From Christensenella sp964494645 (GTDB lineage: Bacteria > Bacillota > Clostridia > Christensenellales > Christensenellaceae): a DNA stretch of 47,960 nucleotides. The position numbers and the translations under genes are program-made. The stretch covers positions 1 through 47,960 of the forward strand of contig CAZBSH010000012.1 of the NCBI GenBank assembly GCA_964494645.1. The letters are read 5' to 3'. Positions 32,998 to 41,295 of the stretch are shown piece by piece. The notes under the pieces were generated by a model. That model was not told the origin of the DNA. It searched no databases and was given only the letters and a program-made list of their open reading frames with translations. The stretch's first letter is position 1. Every line of letters starts with the position of its first letter.

Positions 32998-33807
32998 TCA
33001 AACAGCGGCGAGATACTCCTTAATCCCTTGTGCAACCGCCTGCGCGATCCGTTGCTGATAGTCGTCCTCCTGCAATTTCTTTTCTTCTTCCGGATTGGAA
33101 AAGAATCCACATTCTACGATAACACTCGCCTGATCGCCCGGGCGCAGCAGCTGATAATCCCCCGCGCACACCTCTCTCGGTTTATCCACCGTAAGCATTT
33201 CGTTGAGCGTCGCCTGTACATTTTGTGCCAACCCATACCCTTTTGCCGCATCGTCATGATAAAACACCTGCGGACCACGGGCACTGCTTCCTTTATCATA
33301 AAAATTCTGATGGATACTGACAAAAACATCCGCGTTCGCCTCTTTGATGATCGTCTCACGCTTTTCCATATCTGCGGTTTTCCTCTTTTGCGCAGACGGT
33401 TCATCCGCCGCCGCAATCGGCTCATCCGAGTCGCGCGTCATAATAATCTCATATCCTTCGTTTCGTAATATTTCTTTCAGCTTTTGCGCAATCTCAAGGT
33501 TCACTTCTTTTTCCAGCCGCCCGGTCGACACACCTTTTGTTCCTACATCTGTATCTCCATGTCCCGGATCGATGATCACTCTGACCCTCGCATCATCCGT
33601 TTGTACAATATCATTCATTAACCCCTGCTCCGTCTGTCCCTCCTGCGCGGCGCCGTCCGCCGCTCTGGAAATCTCCAACGGAATGGCGCGAAACAACGCA
33701 ATACCCAATATAACCGCCAAACATACGACCATAAAACACAAAAAGCGTTTCGTCATCCGTCTTTTTCTTTTCCTTCTCATCACCGTTGCTCCGTATACCG
33801 CGCGCAT
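32998..33807 (-). CDS. N-acetylmuramoyl-L-alanine amidase (Amidase_3, CwlD-like)
   Basis: This zinc amidase of about 269 residues cleaves the amide bond between muramic acid and the peptide stem outside the membrane. It has a basic N-terminus (RRKRKRRMTKRF), one signal-anchor helix (FMVVCLAVILGIALF) and an Amidase_3 domain. Zinc ligands are His in IIDPGHGD, Glu in RLEKEVNL and His in SIHQN, with the catalytic Glu in VIVECGFFSNPEE. Length and layout fit CwlD of spore-formers, which makes muramic-delta-lactam in the spore cortex, though vegetative relatives exist. The ATG at 33807 has GGAGG five bases upstream; the ATG at 33780 is also possible. The gene stands alone between two terminators. 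Confidence 0.88.
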   Translation of the reverse strand: MRAVYGATVMRRKRKRRMTKRFLCFMVVCLAVILGIALFRAIPLEISRAADGAAQEGQTEQGLMNDIVQTDDARVRVIIDPGHGDTDVGTKGVSTGRLEKEVNLEIAQKLKEILRNEGYEIIMTRDSDEPIAAADEPSAQKRKTADMEKRETIIKEANADVFVSIHQNFYDKGSSARGPQVFYHDDAAKGYGLAQNVQATLNEMLTVDKPREVCAGDYQLLRPGDQASVIVECGFFSNPEEEKKLQEDDYQQRIAQAVAQGIKEYLAAV

Positions 33808-33837
33808 ATGCCCCTCCACCTTTTAAAAATCTTAAAA

Positions 33838-33866
33838 TAAAAACCCCGTACCTATAAGATACGGGG
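33838..33866 (-). terminator. Terminator of the PQQ-like propeller gene
   Basis: CCCCGTA (33866-33860 on the minus strand) and TACGGGG (33850-33844) enclose a 9-base loop and run into TTTTTATTTT. Confidence 0.85.
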
Positions 33867-33926
33867 CTTTCGCATACAATTATCATCTTACTTGCATCAT
33901 TCTTGTAACGTTTACAAGTTTTTTTG

Positions 33927-35636
33927 CTACCTGATCTTGATCCCCACGATCTGCGAACCACGCGTTCCGACAACGATGGTATTTTCGAATACCGCCGGAG
34001 ATGCCTCCACGTTTGCGCCGACGTTGATCTTGTCGTATACCTTTCCCGTGCGCCCGTCCAACAAAAATATATTTCCTTTGCTGTCGCACTGAACGATATA
34101 CGCCGTGCCATCCTGCGCATAGACAGCCACCGGCGAGCTCCACGCATACGCCTTCATGTCAAACACCCAGCGTTCCTCGCCCGTCTTCTTGTCGAGCGCG
34201 ACCAATACGCCGCTCGGCTTATACGGCATGCGCGCCACCGGTACGACCAGAAGATCAGAAATACTGCCCTTGCCAAGCACAGGCGTCGCCTGTACACCGC
34301 CGGACACACCGTACACAGTGTGTACGTCATACGGCTTTTCCCACACGATCTCGCCATTTATTGCGTTCATCTTAAAGATTGATATCTTTCCTGTATTCGT
34401 TTCGCTGCTCTTTTGCCAATGCAGCGACGGCGCGACGTACAGATATTTGCTGCCATCCGCCTCTTCTTCAAATACAGGCGAAGCATTGGTGTCGTCTTTC
34501 GTGTCCTGCGTCCAAATAAGCTGCATAGTATTAAGATCCATACACATCATGTTCCCGCCGTTATCCGCAATATACATATATTGCTTCCAGATCACAGCAG
34601 AATCTTCCATACCCCACCAAAAACTTTCTTCGCTTGTTCGGTCTGTTTGATAGGTCCATTTGACCATTTCCGTCGGATCGATGGAAAGCTTGCCCGTTTC
34701 GTTATCAAACTTTGTATTCAGCCTCATGGAATAAATAATTGCGTTTTCGCCGGGGTAAAATAGCGTGTCCGTCTGCGCGTGTACCAACGCGGAGCTATCA
34801 TATCCATGAAAGATACGCGGCGAGAACGGGTCTTTCGCCCCAAGCTCGTACATTTTATCAAAATTCGTCAGACTGCAAAAAAACGCGCGCGCATAGCCTG
34901 CTTCGCCGTACGAATCGGGCAGCGAATCCCCCGCGCCCGCAAACAGCATCGGAATACCGCGCGGGTCGATCGCTCCCGCTCCCTTAAAGGGCAGTCCAAG
35001 CGTCAGCGTATCACGCGTTGGCGTACCGTCCTCGATGTCGATAAAATAAACGTTGCCGTCCATCGTCGCGTAGATCGCCTCGACAAGCCCCTCTTTTTCC
35101 TTTTTTTCCGGATAGAGGTTCATGACCTTGCGCGTCTTTTCGTCCCAACGCACGATCATCGGCTGTCCTGTCCAACCGCTTCCCGACCACACCGCCGACC
35201 CCTTGCCCTTGCTTAAATCGCTCTTTTCCAAAAAGCCCGTGGAGATATGCCAATAGTCCGGATCAAACTTTCGTTCCCTGATCACAGGCTTTCCATAGCT
35301 GGCTGTATCCCTGTAGTTATTGCCACGAAACGTAACAATGCCTTCAAGCTCGGTATATTCATCACCCGCACCGAAATTGACAGGCTTCTCCCGCACATAA
35401 GAATCCACGGGGACTTCTTTGCCGTCTACCGACAGCCTCGTCACAAAACCCATTTTTTCCGGCTTCGTGTTTTGTGTCGCGTACGGCTTTTTTGCGTCCG
35501 CGTCTTTTTGCGCCTCCGGGTGGTAGCTTGCCTGCATGCTTCCGAGCGTCCTTTTTCCATAACGACGATTTTTGACATATATCCCGCCCGCTATCATAAG
35601 AATGGCCAATAGTACCAAAACGATGATCCAAACCAT
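33927..35636 (-). CDS. Membrane-anchored PQQ-like beta-propeller protein
   Basis: This 569-residue protein has one N-terminal transmembrane anchor (about 2-21, VWIIVLVLLAILMIAGGIYV), a charged linker (22-65) and a beta-propeller of PQQ/WD-like repeats. Repeat signatures are MMCMDLNTMQLIWTQDT, MNAINGEIVWEKPYD, VALDKKTGEERWVFDMKAY and FLLDGRTGKVYDKINVG. There is no dehydrogenase active-site motif I can recognise, so a scaffold or ligand-binding role at the cell surface is more likely than a quinoprotein enzyme. It is monocistronic with its own promoter and terminator, divergent from the ech operon. AGG lies eight bases before the ATG. The function is unknown. Confidence 0.8.
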   Translation of the reverse strand: MVWIIVLVLLAILMIAGGIYVKNRRYGKRTLGSMQASYHPEAQKDADAKKPYATQNTKPEKMGFVTRLSVDGKEVPVDSYVREKPVNFGAGDEYTELEGIVTFRGNNYRDTASYGKPVIRERKFDPDYWHISTGFLEKSDLSKGKGSAVWSGSGWTGQPMIVRWDEKTRKVMNLYPEKKEKEGLVEAIYATMDGNVYFIDIEDGTPTRDTLTLGLPFKGAGAIDPRGIPMLFAGAGDSLPDSYGEAGYARAFFCSLTNFDKMYELGAKDPFSPRIFHGYDSSALVHAQTDTLFYPGENAIIYSMRLNTKFDNETGKLSIDPTEMVKWTYQTDRTSEESFWWGMEDSAVIWKQYMYIADNGGNMMCMDLNTMQLIWTQDTKDDTNASPVFEEEADGSKYLYVAPSLHWQKSSETNTGKISIFKMNAINGEIVWEKPYDVHTVYGVSGGVQATPVLGKGSISDLLVVPVARMPYKPSGVLVALDKKTGEERWVFDMKAYAWSSPVAVYAQDGTAYIVQCDSKGNIFLLDGRTGKVYDKINVGANVEASPAVFENTIVVGTRGSQIVGIKIR

Positions 35637-35669
35637 ATCCGTTTCCTGCCTTTATTCATATTATATCTT

Positions 35670-35698
35670 ATTATATAATGAACCCTCCTAAAGTTCAA
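35670..35698 (-). promoter_or_regulatory. Promoter of the PQQ-like propeller gene
   Basis: TTGAAC (35698-35693 on the minus strand), 17-base spacer, perfect TATAAT (35675-35670). A second TATAAT at 35665-35660 has no -35. Confidence 0.6.
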
Positions 35699-35751
35699 AC
35701 GGATCGCTGCTCTGCCACATGCTTTTTCTTCCTATTTAATTAGAACTTTAA

Positions 35752-35780
35752 TTGACATCACAAGTATTGTGCAGTAGTAT
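35752..35780 (+). promoter_or_regulatory. Candidate promoter of the ech-hyp operon with dyad in the spacer
   Basis: Perfect -35 TTGACA (35752-35757), 17-base spacer, -10 TAGTAT (35775-35780). The spacer holds the dyad CACAA-GTA-TTGTG (35759-35771), a possible operator. A second TTGACA at 35791-35796 has no convincing -10. Confidence 0.5.
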
Positions 35781-35880
35781 TAATATGGTTTTGACAAAAA
35801 ACTATAAATAAAATCAATAAGTATGCGGAATATTTACGGAGCGATCCTTTCTCGCACACTGATTTTGAGGGGGCAGTTTT

Positions 35881-37797
35881 TTGACGATTATTGCATTTTT
35901 GATTTTATTTCCTTTTGCGGCGGCGCTTGTGCTGGCATTCATGCGCAAAGGGACGCCTGTTCGCAGGGTGACCCTGTTCGTGTTCTGCGGCGTTATCATA
36001 GCCGCAGTTATTTATTTTGTGGCGCAAAGCCTTGCCGTAGGACATACCGTGTCCTATCTGGAGGAAACACATTCGCTTGATACGCTGATCCTTATTATCG
36101 AATGGCTGCTTATGGCTGTCATTTGCTATTACAGCTTCAAGCACCGCAAATACTACTGCGCTATTCTATCCGTTGTCCAGACACTGCTCATCACATGGCT
36201 GGAGCTCGGCGGACATAACAAGGTGGAACCTGCCGCGCATATTTTCTCAGACAATCTAACCATTATCATGTGTCTCATCATCGGCGTGGTCGGCTGTCTC
36301 ATTTGCGTATACGCGATGGGTTACATGAAAGATTATAAAGCGCATCATTCCGAATACAAGGACAGGCGCTCGTTCTTCTTTGCCATGTTATTTGTATTTT
36401 TAGGCGCGATGTTTGGTCTCGTGTTTTCCAACAACCTCACATGGATGTATTTTTTCTGGGAGATCACAAGCATCTGTTCCTTTCTGCTCATCGGTTATAA
36501 CAGGACGGAAGAAGCGATCAAAAATTCCTTTAAGGCACTGTGGATGAACTTGCTGGGAGGTCTTGGTTTTTGCGTTGCAATCATTTACTGCGCATTGCAG
36601 CTGCACATTGCCGATCTGCAAAGTCTTGTGCTGCTCGGCTCCAATGTTACATTCGCGATCATTCCGGTCATATTGCTTGCGTTTGCAGGGCTCACCAAAA
36701 GCGCGCAGCTTCCCTTTTCCGGCTGGCTTCTTGGCGCAATGGTCGCGCCCACGCCCACAAGCGCCCTGCTGCATTCCGCAACCATGGTAAAAGCGGGCGT
36801 CTTTTTATTGTTGCGCCTGTCCCCGGCCCTATATGGAAACCTCGGCGGGTTGCTTGTCACTACCATCGGTGGCTTTACGTTTTTTGTCACTTCTTTGCTT
36901 GCCATATCGCAAAGCGACGGCAAAAAAGTTCTCGCCTACTCCACCGTGTCAAACTTAGGACTCATCACGGCGTGCGCAGGCGTAGGGATGTACGAAGCTG
37001 TATGGGCGGGTATTTTACTGATGATCTTCCACGCGGTCTCGAAATCCTTAATGTTCCTGTCTGTTGGCGCGGTCGAAAACAGCCTCGGCAGCCGCAACAT
37101 TGAAGATATGCACGGGCTGATCGTCAAGCTTCCTCGCCTTGCCTATGTGATGATCATCGGTATCGCGGGCATGTTCTTAGCCCCATTCGGTATGCTGATC
37201 TCCAAGTGGGCAGCGTTGAAGGCTTTTGTCGACTCCAATAGCATCCTGCTGGTAATTTTCTTGATCTTTGGCAGTGCTACCACGCTTTTTTACTGGACAA
37301 AATGGCTGGGAACGCTTGTTTCTATGCACCACAACTCCAAACCCATTCAAAACATCACCAAACCGAGCGAATGGTTCTCTTTGCTGTGCCACAGTGTGAT
37401 CATGGTCGCCTTGTGCATCACGTTCCCGCTGCTGTCCACTTACTTTATTGAACCGTTTTTGTCCGGTATGTTCCATATCGTGCTGCCGCCTATCATCGGT
37501 CCCGGCAACCTGACCATCATGATCATGATGCTGGTATTGATGGCACTGTTGCCCATCGCCGTACGCTTTTTGCCCATCAGCAAAAAAAATACTGTCGTCA
37601 CATCCTACATGGGCGGTATCAATACAGGCGACGACCGCAGTTTTACCGATTCATTTGGCAAGCCCAAACAAATGTACCTGACCAACTGGTATATGGGCAA
37701 CCTGTTCGGCGAACATAAAATCTTAAATCTTTCGCTCGTATTATCCGCAGCGGCAACAGTCATATTAATGATTTTGGCGATCGGAGGTGCTGCGTGA
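35881..37797 (+). CDS. echA: Ech hydrogenase subunit A (NuoL/MrpA-like ion-pumping subunit)
   Basis: This 638-residue polytopic membrane protein is homologous to complex I antiporter-like subunits and forms the ion channel of energy-conserving [NiFe] hydrogenase. Characteristic stretches are SNNLTWMYFFWEITSICSFLLIGYN, GLTKSAQLPFSGWLLGAM and APTPTSALLHSATMVKAGVFLLLR, the proton-antiporter domain signature with its Lys and His residues. Further on are KKVLAYSTVSNLGLI and FHAVSKSLMFLSVG. The start is a TTG at 35881 with GAGGGGG seven bases upstream; no ATG lies nearby in frame. It heads the operon echABCDEF-hypAFCDE, and its stop codon overlaps the echB start. Confidence 0.94.
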   Translation: MTIIAFLILFPFAAALVLAFMRKGTPVRRVTLFVFCGVIIAAVIYFVAQSLAVGHTVSYLEETHSLDTLILIIEWLLMAVICYYSFKHRKYYCAILSVVQTLLITWLELGGHNKVEPAAHIFSDNLTIIMCLIIGVVGCLICVYAMGYMKDYKAHHSEYKDRRSFFFAMLFVFLGAMFGLVFSNNLTWMYFFWEITSICSFLLIGYNRTEEAIKNSFKALWMNLLGGLGFCVAIIYCALQLHIADLQSLVLLGSNVTFAIIPVILLAFAGLTKSAQLPFSGWLLGAMVAPTPTSALLHSATMVKAGVFLLLRLSPALYGNLGGLLVTTIGGFTFFVTSLLAISQSDGKKVLAYSTVSNLGLITACAGVGMYEAVWAGILLMIFHAVSKSLMFLSVGAVENSLGSRNIEDMHGLIVKLPRLAYVMIIGIAGMFLAPFGMLISKWAALKAFVDSNSILLVIFLIFGSATTLFYWTKWLGTLVSMHHNSKPIQNITKPSEWFSLLCHSVIMVALCITFPLLSTYFIEPFLSGMFHIVLPPIIGPGNLTIMIMMLVLMALLPIAVRFLPISKKNTVVTSYMGGINTGDDRSFTDSFGKPKQMYLTNWYMGNLFGEHKILNLSLVLSAAATVILMILAIGGAA

Positions 37798-38663
37798 TGA
37801 ACCTGCAAATCATAGTCATGCTTTTGTATATCATCCTTGCGCCCTTCTTAGGCGCTCTTTTGCAGGGCGTGGATCGAAAGATCACAGCGCGTATGCAGGG
37901 AAGGCAGGGTCCTCCTCTGTTACAACCATTTTACGACGTGAGCAAGCTGTTTCAAAAGCAATCCATCATTGTTAACCGCATACAGGATTTCCTTGTGATC
38001 GGTTATCTGCTCTTTATCGTATTCACGGGGGCACTCTTCTTCTGGGGCGGCGATATGCTTCTCGTGTTCTTCGCGCTGACTCTGGCGGAAATTTTCTTTA
38101 TCATGTCTGCCAGCTCCACCAACTCTCCGTTCAGCGCGCTTGCGTCACAGCGCGAGCTACTGCAGACCATGACATATGAGCCAATGGTGCTTCTGGTGGC
38201 AATTGGTTTTTATATCGCGACGGGCAGCTTTGGAGTTGCGGATATCGTTGCAAGCGGTACGCCCGCAATCATGTATCTGCCGGGTATCTTTGGAGGATTC
38301 CTATATATCCTGACCATCAAGTTTCGCAAATCGCCGTTTGACCTGAGTACATCGCACCATGCCCATCAGGAGATGGTGAAAGGCCTTACAACAGAACTCT
38401 CCGGTAACATTCTGGGTATTGTAGAAATCGCCCATTGGTATGAAAACATTTTTCTTCTTGGCGTTGTTGGTCTGTTTATTGTCTATAGCCCTTGGTGGAG
38501 CATCCTGATCGCCATTGTCGTATGCGCCGCCGCGTACTTCTTAGAAATACTCATTGATAACGTGTTCCCGCGCGTCAAGTGGCAAAGCATGTTAAAATCC
38601 GCATGGCTTGTAACGCTGATCGCAGGATGTACAAATTTAATGATCCTTGCGCTTGTAAAATAG
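37797..38663 (+). CDS. echB: Ech hydrogenase subunit B (NuoH-like membrane subunit)
   Basis: This 288-residue membrane protein corresponds to NuoH and anchors the hydrogenase module to the membrane arm. Family stretches are ALLQGVDRKITARMQGRQGPP near the N-terminus, FYDVSKLFQKQSI, SSTNSPFSALASQRELLQTMTYEP and KSPFDLSTSHHAHQEMVKGL. The acidic loop following the RQGPP motif is where the ion-coupling path begins in complex I. The ATG at 37797 overlaps the echA TGA by one base; a GTG at 37794 could also serve, both placed after GGAGG at 37783-37787. Confidence 0.95.
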   Translation: MNLQIIVMLLYIILAPFLGALLQGVDRKITARMQGRQGPPLLQPFYDVSKLFQKQSIIVNRIQDFLVIGYLLFIVFTGALFFWGGDMLLVFFALTLAEIFFIMSASSTNSPFSALASQRELLQTMTYEPMVLLVAIGFYIATGSFGVADIVASGTPAIMYLPGIFGGFLYILTIKFRKSPFDLSTSHHAHQEMVKGLTTELSGNILGIVEIAHWYENIFLLGVVGLFIVYSPWWSILIAIVVCAAAYFLEILIDNVFPRVKWQSMLKSAWLVTLIAGCTNLMILALVK

Positions 38664-38690
38664 CGCGATCCATAAAAAGAGGTAAAAACA

Positions 38691-39134
38691 ATGTCCAAAA
38701 TTTCAAAATCTCCGTGGCTGCTGCATTACGACGGTTCGAGCTGCAACGGCTGCGATATCGAGGTCCTTGCCTGCCTGACCCCTGTCTATGATGTGGAACG
38801 GTTTGGCGTGATCAATACAGGAAATCCCAAGCATGCGGATATCTTTCTGATCACCGGCGGCATCAACGATCAAAACAGACCGGTTGTTGAACAGATATAC
38901 GCTCAAATGCCCTCCCCGAAGGTCGTGGTTGCGGTAGGTATCTGCGCCTATAATGGCGGGATCTTTAAAGAGTGCTATAATATTGTCGGCGGGGTAGATA
39001 CCACCATCCCTGTGGATATTTACGTTCCCGGTTGTGCCGCGCGTCCGGAGGCGATCATCGACGGAGTCATCCAAGCCGTCGCCCTGCTTGATACAAAACG
39101 TGCCGTCCTGCAACAACAAGAGAGGGAATCATAA
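38691..39134 (+). CDS. echC: Ech hydrogenase subunit C ([NiFe] small subunit, NuoB-like)
   Basis: This 147-residue soluble small subunit binds the proximal [4Fe-4S] cluster that takes electrons from or to the NiFe site. The cluster ligands are Cys18 and Cys21 in SSCNGCDIEVLAC, one in VGICAYNGG and one in VPGCAARPEAI, the NuoB pattern. Only one cluster is expected, as in other Ech-type enzymes, whereas larger hydrogenases carry three. It is 27 bases from echB with GAGG ahead of the ATG. Confidence 0.96.
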   Translation: MSKISKSPWLLHYDGSSCNGCDIEVLACLTPVYDVERFGVINTGNPKHADIFLITGGINDQNRPVVEQIYAQMPSPKVVVAVGICAYNGGIFKECYNIVGGVDTTIPVDIYVPGCAARPEAIIDGVIQAVALLDTKRAVLQQQERES

Positions 39135-39135
39135 C

Positions 39136-39468
39136 ATGAAAGAAAAAATATCGAATATCGGACCGGGAAGTCTCGTTTCCGAGGCACTGAACTTAAAATA
39201 CGACGGTTACCGTCTGGTGCAGATTTGCGCCACTAAAATAGAAAGCGGTTACGAGCTGACATATACCTTTGCCAGGGAATACGAACTCAAAAACCTGCGG
39301 TTGCACATCAGCCCGGGTACAGAGGTCATCAGCATCAGCAATATTTTCGAGCCTGCTTTTTTGTATGAAAACGAAATTCAGGATTTGTTTGGGATCCGCG
39401 TCAAAATGATGACACTCGATTATGAGGGGAATTTTTATCGGATCAACAGTAAAACGCCTTTTAAGTAG
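39136..39468 (+). CDS. echD: Ech hydrogenase subunit D (NuoC-like)
   Basis: This 110-residue protein is homologous to the 30 kDa subunit of complex I (NuoC). The signature EPAFLYENEIQDLFGIRVKMM (about 75-95) is clear. It is shorter than NuoC, as expected of EchD. The start at 39136 (MKEKISNIGPG) follows GAGGG and lies one base beyond the echC stop; an upstream ATG at 39034 would overlap echC by 101 bases. It supports docking of the small and large subunits and has no cofactor of its own. Confidence 0.92.
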   Translation: MKEKISNIGPGSLVSEALNLKYDGYRLVQICATKIESGYELTYTFAREYELKNLRLHISPGTEVISISNIFEPAFLYENEIQDLFGIRVKMMTLDYEGNFYRINSKTPFK

Positions 39469-39482
39469 GAGGAACGAACAGA

Positions 39483-40562
39483 ATGCCAAAACGCAGCATC
39501 GTACCCTTTGGTCCACAGCATCCGGTCTTGCCGGAGCCGATCCATCTGGATCTCGTGCTGGAGGATGAAACGGTCATAGAAGCGATCCCCTCCATTGGTT
39601 TTATCCATCGTGGACTTGAAAAGCTGGTGGAGAAAAAAGATTTTCAGGAATATGTATATGTCGCAGAGCGTATCTGCGGGATTTGCAGCTTTATGCACGG
39701 CATGAATTATTGCGAGTCTGTTGAGCGCCTTATGGGGATCGAGCTTCCCGCGCGCGCCAACTATTTGCGCACCATCTGGTGCGAACTGTCGCGTATGCAC
39801 AGCCACCTGCTATGGCTTGGTCTTCTCGCGGACGCGTTCGGTTTTGAAAGCCTGTTCATGCAGTCGTGGCGACTGCGCGAAAAGATACTCGATATGCTTG
39901 AATATTCCACAGGCGGACGCATTATCTTCTCCGTCAACAAAGTCGGCGGACAGCGCAAAGATATGGACAGCGACATGCTTCGCCGGTTTCTTACGGTTAT
40001 TGCAGAAATCGAAGCAGAGTTAACGACGCTTTCGCGTACGTTCCTTGACGATTATGCCGTTTGCAGCCGCTTAAAGGACATAGGCTTTCTAACCAAGCAG
40101 CAAGCGCACGATCTTGGTATCGTCGGTCCGTTTATGCGCGCGAGTGGCATTGCGATCGATACGCGCAAGCTCGGTTATGCCGCCTACCCCGATCTGGATT
40201 TCGAACCCATCACAAGTGAGGTGGGCGATAGTTACGCGCGGTGCGACGTACGCATCCGTGAAATATTCCAGTCCATAGACCTCATAAGGCAGGCTATATC
40301 CAAAATTCCGGACGGTGAAGTTGCTGTACCCGTCAAAGGTTTCCCCGAGGGAGAATATATGATGCGCGTCGAGCAGCCGCGCGGCGAAGAAATTTTTTAC
40401 ATCAAAGGCAACGGCACCAAATTCTTGGATCGCGTACGCGTGCGTACGCCCACCTTTGCCAACCTGCCCGGTCTGATCGAAACGTTAAAGGGCTGCCAGC
40501 TTGCGGATGTGCCCATCTTGATCCTAACCATCGATCCGTGCATAAGCTGTACTGAGAGGTAA
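39483..40562 (+). CDS. echE: Ech hydrogenase subunit E ([NiFe] large subunit, NuoD-like)
   Basis: This 359-residue catalytic subunit binds the nickel-iron centre that reduces protons or oxidises H2. The L1 motif RICGIC gives Cys65 and Cys68; the L2 motif DPCISCTER gives Cys353 and Cys356 at the very C-terminus. The gene stops three residues after the last cysteine, so there is no cleavable C-terminal extension; fittingly, no hydrogenase maturation endopeptidase gene is seen. Other family stretches are FGPQHPVLPEPIHLDL at the N-terminus and GFIHRGLEKLVEKKDF. AGGAGG precedes the ATG. Confidence 0.97.
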   Translation: MPKRSIVPFGPQHPVLPEPIHLDLVLEDETVIEAIPSIGFIHRGLEKLVEKKDFQEYVYVAERICGICSFMHGMNYCESVERLMGIELPARANYLRTIWCELSRMHSHLLWLGLLADAFGFESLFMQSWRLREKILDMLEYSTGGRIIFSVNKVGGQRKDMDSDMLRRFLTVIAEIEAELTTLSRTFLDDYAVCSRLKDIGFLTKQQAHDLGIVGPFMRASGIAIDTRKLGYAAYPDLDFEPITSEVGDSYARCDVRIREIFQSIDLIRQAISKIPDGEVAVPVKGFPEGEYMMRVEQPRGEEIFYIKGNGTKFLDRVRVRTPTFANLPGLIETLKGCQLADVPILILTIDPCISCTER

Positions 40563-40567
40563 GTACT

Positions 40568-40948
40568 ATGAACATCATGAACTTTACAAAAACAGCGATG
40601 CGCAATCTGTTCAGCAAGCCGGCGACGCGCAACTATCCCGCTGTGCCGCGCGTCTATCCCGAACGTACCCGCGGGCATATCGGTATTGATATTGATGTTT
40701 GCATCTTCTGCAGCATGTGCGCAAAGAAGTGTCCTACAGATGCTATTACAGTTGATCGTGCCGAGAAAAACTGGACGATCGAGCGTCTGTGCTGCATTCA
40801 GTGCGGAAGCTGCGTGGAGGTATGCCCCAAAAAATGCCTGCATATGCTAACCGCGTATACACAACCCACAGGACAAAAATACAAAGATAGTTTTGTGCAG
40901 CAAGCGCCCCAAGAGGACGCCACGCCGCAAACGGAAGAAAGGAAATGA
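40568..40948 (+). CDS. echF: Ech hydrogenase subunit F (2x[4Fe-4S] ferredoxin-type, NuoI-like)
   Basis: This 126-residue electron-entry subunit carries two ferredoxin motifs, CIFCSMCAKKCP and CIQCGSCVEVCP, joining the external ferredoxin to the small-subunit cluster. The N-terminus (TRNYPAVPRVYPERTRG) is typical of NuoI/EchF. The C-terminus is a charged, probably disordered tail (QQAPQEDATPQTEERK). It completes the six-subunit Ech set in the usual order A-B-C-D-E-F and is directly followed by the maturation genes. Its expected partner is the reduced ferredoxin pool. Confidence 0.95.
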   Translation: MNIMNFTKTAMRNLFSKPATRNYPAVPRVYPERTRGHIGIDIDVCIFCSMCAKKCPTDAITVDRAEKNWTIERLCCIQCGSCVEVCPKKCLHMLTAYTQPTGQKYKDSFVQQAPQEDATPQTEERK

Positions 40949-40950
40949 TC

Positions 40951-41292
40951 ATGCACGAATATCACGAAGCGATCCATATCATAGAACATGCGATCGACGA
41001 AGCAAAAGAAAAAGGATATGCCAAGGTAACCCAGATCAATCTGGTAATCGGCGAGAGCTCAGGATTTGCGGGCGAAAGTATCGCGATGCACTTTGAAGAA
41101 GCAGCGCAGGGTACGATATGCGAGGGCGCTGAAATTTCCGTGCGTCCGGTCAAAACCATGCTTCGCTGCCCCCATTGCCGCGAGTTGTTCGTGCGCAAGC
41201 CGTTTCATTTCGAGTGCCCGCATTGCAATACGCCGGGCGAACCAAGCGAGATCGGTAAAGAAATGGCAATCGACAGCATCAAAGGAGAGTAA
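40951..41292 (+). CDS. hypA: Hydrogenase nickel insertion protein HypA
   Basis: This 113-residue nickel chaperone delivers Ni to the hydrogenase large subunit. The start is set at 40951 so that the protein begins MHEYHEA, since His2 is the conserved Ni ligand; an ATG at 40945 would add two residues. The zinc site is formed by CPHC (in LRCPHCREL) and CPHC (in FECPHCNTP). AAAGG lies eight bases upstream, and the gene starts two bases after the echF stop codon, so the genes are probably translationally coupled. HypA normally works with the GTPase HypB, which is not encoded in this window. Confidence 0.94.
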   Translation: MHEYHEAIHIIEHAIDEAKEKGYAKVTQINLVIGESSGFAGESIAMHFEEAAQGTICEGAEISVRPVKTMLRCPHCRELFVRKPFHFECPHCNTPGEPSEIGKEMAIDSIKGE

Positions 41293-41295
41293 CCC

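Noticed and set aside
32780..33058. Open reading frame of 92 codons on the plus strand in the control region
   Set aside because: It has no ribosome binding site, unusual composition, and runs through the amidase terminator and into the amidase gene on the other strand.
33611..34147. Open reading frame of 178 codons on the minus strand
   Set aside because: It spans the propeller gene, its terminator and the amidase start in another frame; it is Arg-rich shadow coding.
35881..40948. Complex I (NADH dehydrogenase) fragment
   Set aside because: The large subunit keeps both NiFe cysteine pairs, and hyp maturation genes follow; NuoE, F and G modules are missing.
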